From the NCBI GenBank assembly GCA_011319805.1, contig SJRY01000083.1, forward strand, positions 1 through 41,147: DNA of 41,147 nt, in the 5' to 3' direction. Under the pieces are notes generated by a model. It was not told the DNA's origin, did not search any database, and saw only the letters and a list, made by a program, of their open reading frames with translations. Origin of the DNA: Macrocybe gigantea. Lineage: Eukaryota > Basidiomycota > Agaricomycetes > Agaricales > Callistosporiaceae. The translations under genes were made by a program, and so were the position numbers. Shown piece after piece: positions 38,553-41,147 of this stretch (position 1 is the stretch's first letter; each line of letters starts with the position of its first letter).

Positions 38553-41147
38553 ATGACGCCAGGCTGCTTTCCCAAGTGGCCTGTACGACGCAAATCGACG
38601 AAAGCAGCTGAGTCGGACAAAATCACTGTATGTATGTTCAGATCTTACTCGATATTGGACTGTGACCGACAGTTCAGCATAAAGGATGCCAAGAGGCCCA
38701 AGGAAGTGTCAGCAACTCCGACAGCTGGAGACTACGCCCTTGAAGCGAGCGCACAAGGCATCAAGTATCTAAAGGCGGCTGTTAATGTAGTCGGCGGTGT
38801 CCCAGGGGCTCAGGGAGTGTTGGATATAGCGCTCGTGTTGATTCAGACATGCCAGGTACATTTGGAAGTCGTAGTCGTGCTTGTGTGCGCATCGATGCTC
38901 ATCTACCTCTCATAGGATCTTACAGAGATTGAAGAGAAGGTTTCGGAACTGAAGAGTGATATTGAGAGGCTCACTTTGACTATGGTCAAGGCTCTCGAAG
39001 GCAGAGAACATGCGAGCATACCCCAGGACCTGCTCAGAGATATTGAAAATCTCAAGACGTGCGTGTATCCTATGATCGATCATGTCCTTAGTGTGCTCAT
39101 GACGAGCCTTTTAGAGACCTTGAAAAGGTCAAACAAGATCTCGACAAGATTGCCGCGCAGAATCGCTTACTCGTCATTCTGTTCAAAAATGCGAACAAAG
39201 CGAAGATTGAACGTTGCATGAACATTGTCAAAAGTTCGCTTCAGCATTGGGATGTATGTAGCCATCGAACTGAATTTTCCTTCACCACGAGCTGACCTCA
39301 CGCGCCACGCAGGTGTCGCGGGACATCTCCCACAGTCTCGTCCTTCATCAGATGGAGCAGAAGGTGGACAGGGTGCAGGAGACCGTCGGCGCCATGCAAA
39401 CTTCGCTCGGTGGTTTGATTCGACAGGCGCACACAGCAAGTCACGCTTCATCTCGCCAGATGCCACCGAAACCATCCATCTTTTATGGGCGCGATGTCTT
39501 CGTCAACGAAATCGTCAAAATCCTCGTTAACGCCTCCGAGAGTTCCAAGGCGCCGAGAATATGCATCCACGGGATTGGTGGAATGGGCAAGACATCAACG
39601 GCGATCGCTATAATGGAACATCCCGACGTCCAGAAGAAGTTTAGCGAGAGCAATAGATTCTGGGTACCGTGCGTCAGCGCGACGTCGCCAGACATCCTCT
39701 TGCACATCCTATATGCGAACCTACGCATCTCTCGCGATACTGGTGACTTCCTCGCAGATATCGTTGCCGAACTTCAAAGCTCCTCTTCTCCACGAGTGAT
39801 GCTCCTGGACAATTTCGAGACACCCTGGGATCCGATCGAAGGCAAGAGAGAGGATGTAGAGAAGATTTTCCATTCCCTCTCGGCAGTTTCTCAGCTCAGC
39901 ATCCTGGTGACGATGAGGACGAACATTCCTCCATCGGAGCAAATTGACTGGATCGACAAGCCCTTGGGCACTGTTGATCCTGAGACGTCGAGAAATATAT
40001 ACTGCGCTATCCATCCGCGTGCAGCGGGGAAGCCGAAGCTCAGCGAGTTGCTCGCAGAGCTTGGCCACATGCCGTTCGCAATCACGCTCGTCGCGACGCT
40101 TGGGAAAAGATCAAAAGCCATGCCAGAGTCATTGCTGAAGGACTGGCGCAGACATGGTCCCAGAATGCTGTCTTCCGACGAGGCTGCTGAGGATAGCATA
40201 TCTATCAGCATCGGTCTGTCTATGAACAGCAAGACAATGCTTAAAAACGATTCTGCACGCACCCTTCTTGCTACGCTTTCTCTGCTTCCCGCCGGAACGA
40301 CGCACAGCCACTTGGATTGGTGGGCACCCGACCTCGGGAGCAAACGGAAGAACGCCGCCATCTCCGCGTTGAGCAATGTCGCGCTTATCGTTGATGCCGA
40401 GTTGGATGACGGAGAAGTGTCGATATCAGTCCTTCCAGTCGTCCAGTCTTACATGCATCACGGTGGTCGCATCCCTCCATTGTGCGCGACACTGTTCGCC
40501 GGGCGTGTCACAAACTGGTCCTGGACCACAAACCATCCCTTGGTGATCCCATGTTCAGGGCCAACCTCTTGACCATTGCGTCAGAGGAGACAAATATACA
40601 ATCCATCCTCCTCGGAGCGACAAGAAATCTCGACGACGCTGTCACCATGCCCGATATTCAGCGACTGCTTGACGTCCTCCTCGCTTTTAGCTGGTATCAC
40701 CACTGGTCGAAACCACGCACAGAAGTTGTTGAGCACACTCTCAAGCTTGCACGCAGAGCCCAGCTCGAACAGTACATCGCTGAATCCCTGTTTTGCCTCG
40801 GCAGTACCCTCTTTCGGTTGGACAGATACGAAGATGCGTGTCAATGCTTCATTGAAGCTCGAGATCGCTTCAAACTCTCTCCGCTACAGAACGCGCTACA
40901 CACTGCGCGTTTGAACTTGTAGAGTTTAACATTACTGCACAGAGACGATGATGCGCATGCGACGCTCAACAGCATATCCGAAGAAGATCTTGGTCGCATG
41001 GTCATTTAAGAGCTCGCGCGAGCATGACTCGTGGATTATACCTGGTATATGCAAGAGCGTCCTGAAGCATTGGAAAGCCTGGCTGCGGCTAGGGATGCTT
41101 TTGATAGCGAAGAAGACAAACGACCTTACGATGTAGCGCGTTGCTAC
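38553..41147 (+). pseudogene. NB-ARC/NACHT-like NTPase with TPR-type C-terminus, broken and truncated by the window end
   Basis: Exons 38553-38855, 38916-39058, 39115-39253 and 39313 onward join in frame (introns 60, 56, 59 nt). The N-terminus has a helical region (AVNVVGGVPGAQGVLDIALVLIQTCQ) followed by coiled-coil-like sequence (TEIEEKVSELKSDIERL). The NTPase has a P-loop GIGGMGKTS (about residue 282, nt 39571), Walker B VMLLDNFE (about 360), sensor-like ILVTMRTN and a GLPL-like GHMPFAIT. A 1-nt frameshift near 40480 is needed to reach the TPR-like half (VRDTVRRACHKL, AESLFCLGSTLFRLDRYEDACQCF). In that frame there are stops at 40920 (TAG), 41007 (TAA) and 41025 (TGA), yet coding similarity continues (MQERPEALESLAAARDAF). 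Intact relatives are STAND-type NLR-like proteins tied to non-self recognition in fungi. This copy looks like a pseudogene. Confidence 0.78.

Overview
The window is chromosomal DNA of a filamentous fungus, most likely an agaricomycete basidiomycete. This is inferred from spliceosomal introns of about 49-62 nt with CTAAT/CTGAC-type branch sites, an HNH_2-type protein, an NB-ARC/TPR-type protein, and the hAT, chromodomain-gypsy and copia families present. No rRNA gene, convincing tRNA gene, CRISPR array or bacterial operon was seen. About 32 kb of the 41 kb is transposable-element DNA, flanked by host genes.

Layout. 1-4128: a putative small secreted protein gene (minus strand, TATA box upstream) and an intact five-exon HNH-endonuclease-domain gene (plus). 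4129-10717: a deletion derivative of a hAT DNA transposon with perfect 17-bp TIRs, split inside the last codons of its transposase remnant by a Ty3/gypsy element, Gy-A (4500-10444, minus, TSD GACAG). 10736-17043: a second, decayed gypsy element, Gy-B (plus), carrying an inverted solo LTR in pol. 17044-17835: a truncated, intron-containing, CpG-decayed duplicate of the HNH gene (minus), cut off by an LTR fragment (17836-18082). 18232-36038: a Ty1/copia element, Co-C (minus, TSD GGATG). Its integrase is split by gypsy Gy-D1 (21197-34208, plus, TSD GCTCT). The third ORF of Gy-D1 is in turn split by a younger copy of the same family, Gy-D2 (27142-33655, minus, TSD GGACT). 36396-38024: a zinc-type alcohol dehydrogenase/enoyl-reductase-like (MDR) gene with an internal tandem duplication and a frameshift. 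38553-41147: an NB-ARC/NACHT-like NTPase-TPR gene with a frameshift and three in-frame stops, running off the window.

The relative order of events can be read directly: hAT before Gy-A; Co-C before Gy-D1 before Gy-D2. Older copies differ from younger ones mostly by C-to-T and G-to-A changes at CpG, so stop codons, lost catalytic residues and even mismatched target-site duplications look like products of cytosine-methylation decay. Gy-D2 has LTRs that I read as identical, yet its body carries several 1-2 nt deletions.

The Gy-D family is the most interesting part. It shows (i) a Tf1/sushi-like self-priming arrangement: 11 nt at the predicted transcript start are perfectly complementary to a primer-binding site 2 nt from the LTR; (ii) a 1,051-nt stretch from the predicted transcription start with no AUG in any frame in Gy-D2, although it holds a conserved ~199-codon reading frame; (iii) a conserved candidate -1 frameshift heptamer GGGTTTT at the gag/pol overlap; and (iv) a third ORF of 132 codons between chromodomain and 3' LTR whose ATG overlaps the pol stop as ATGA. 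Whether these make a functional, previously undescribed expression strategy is inference. The sequence features themselves are directly visible.
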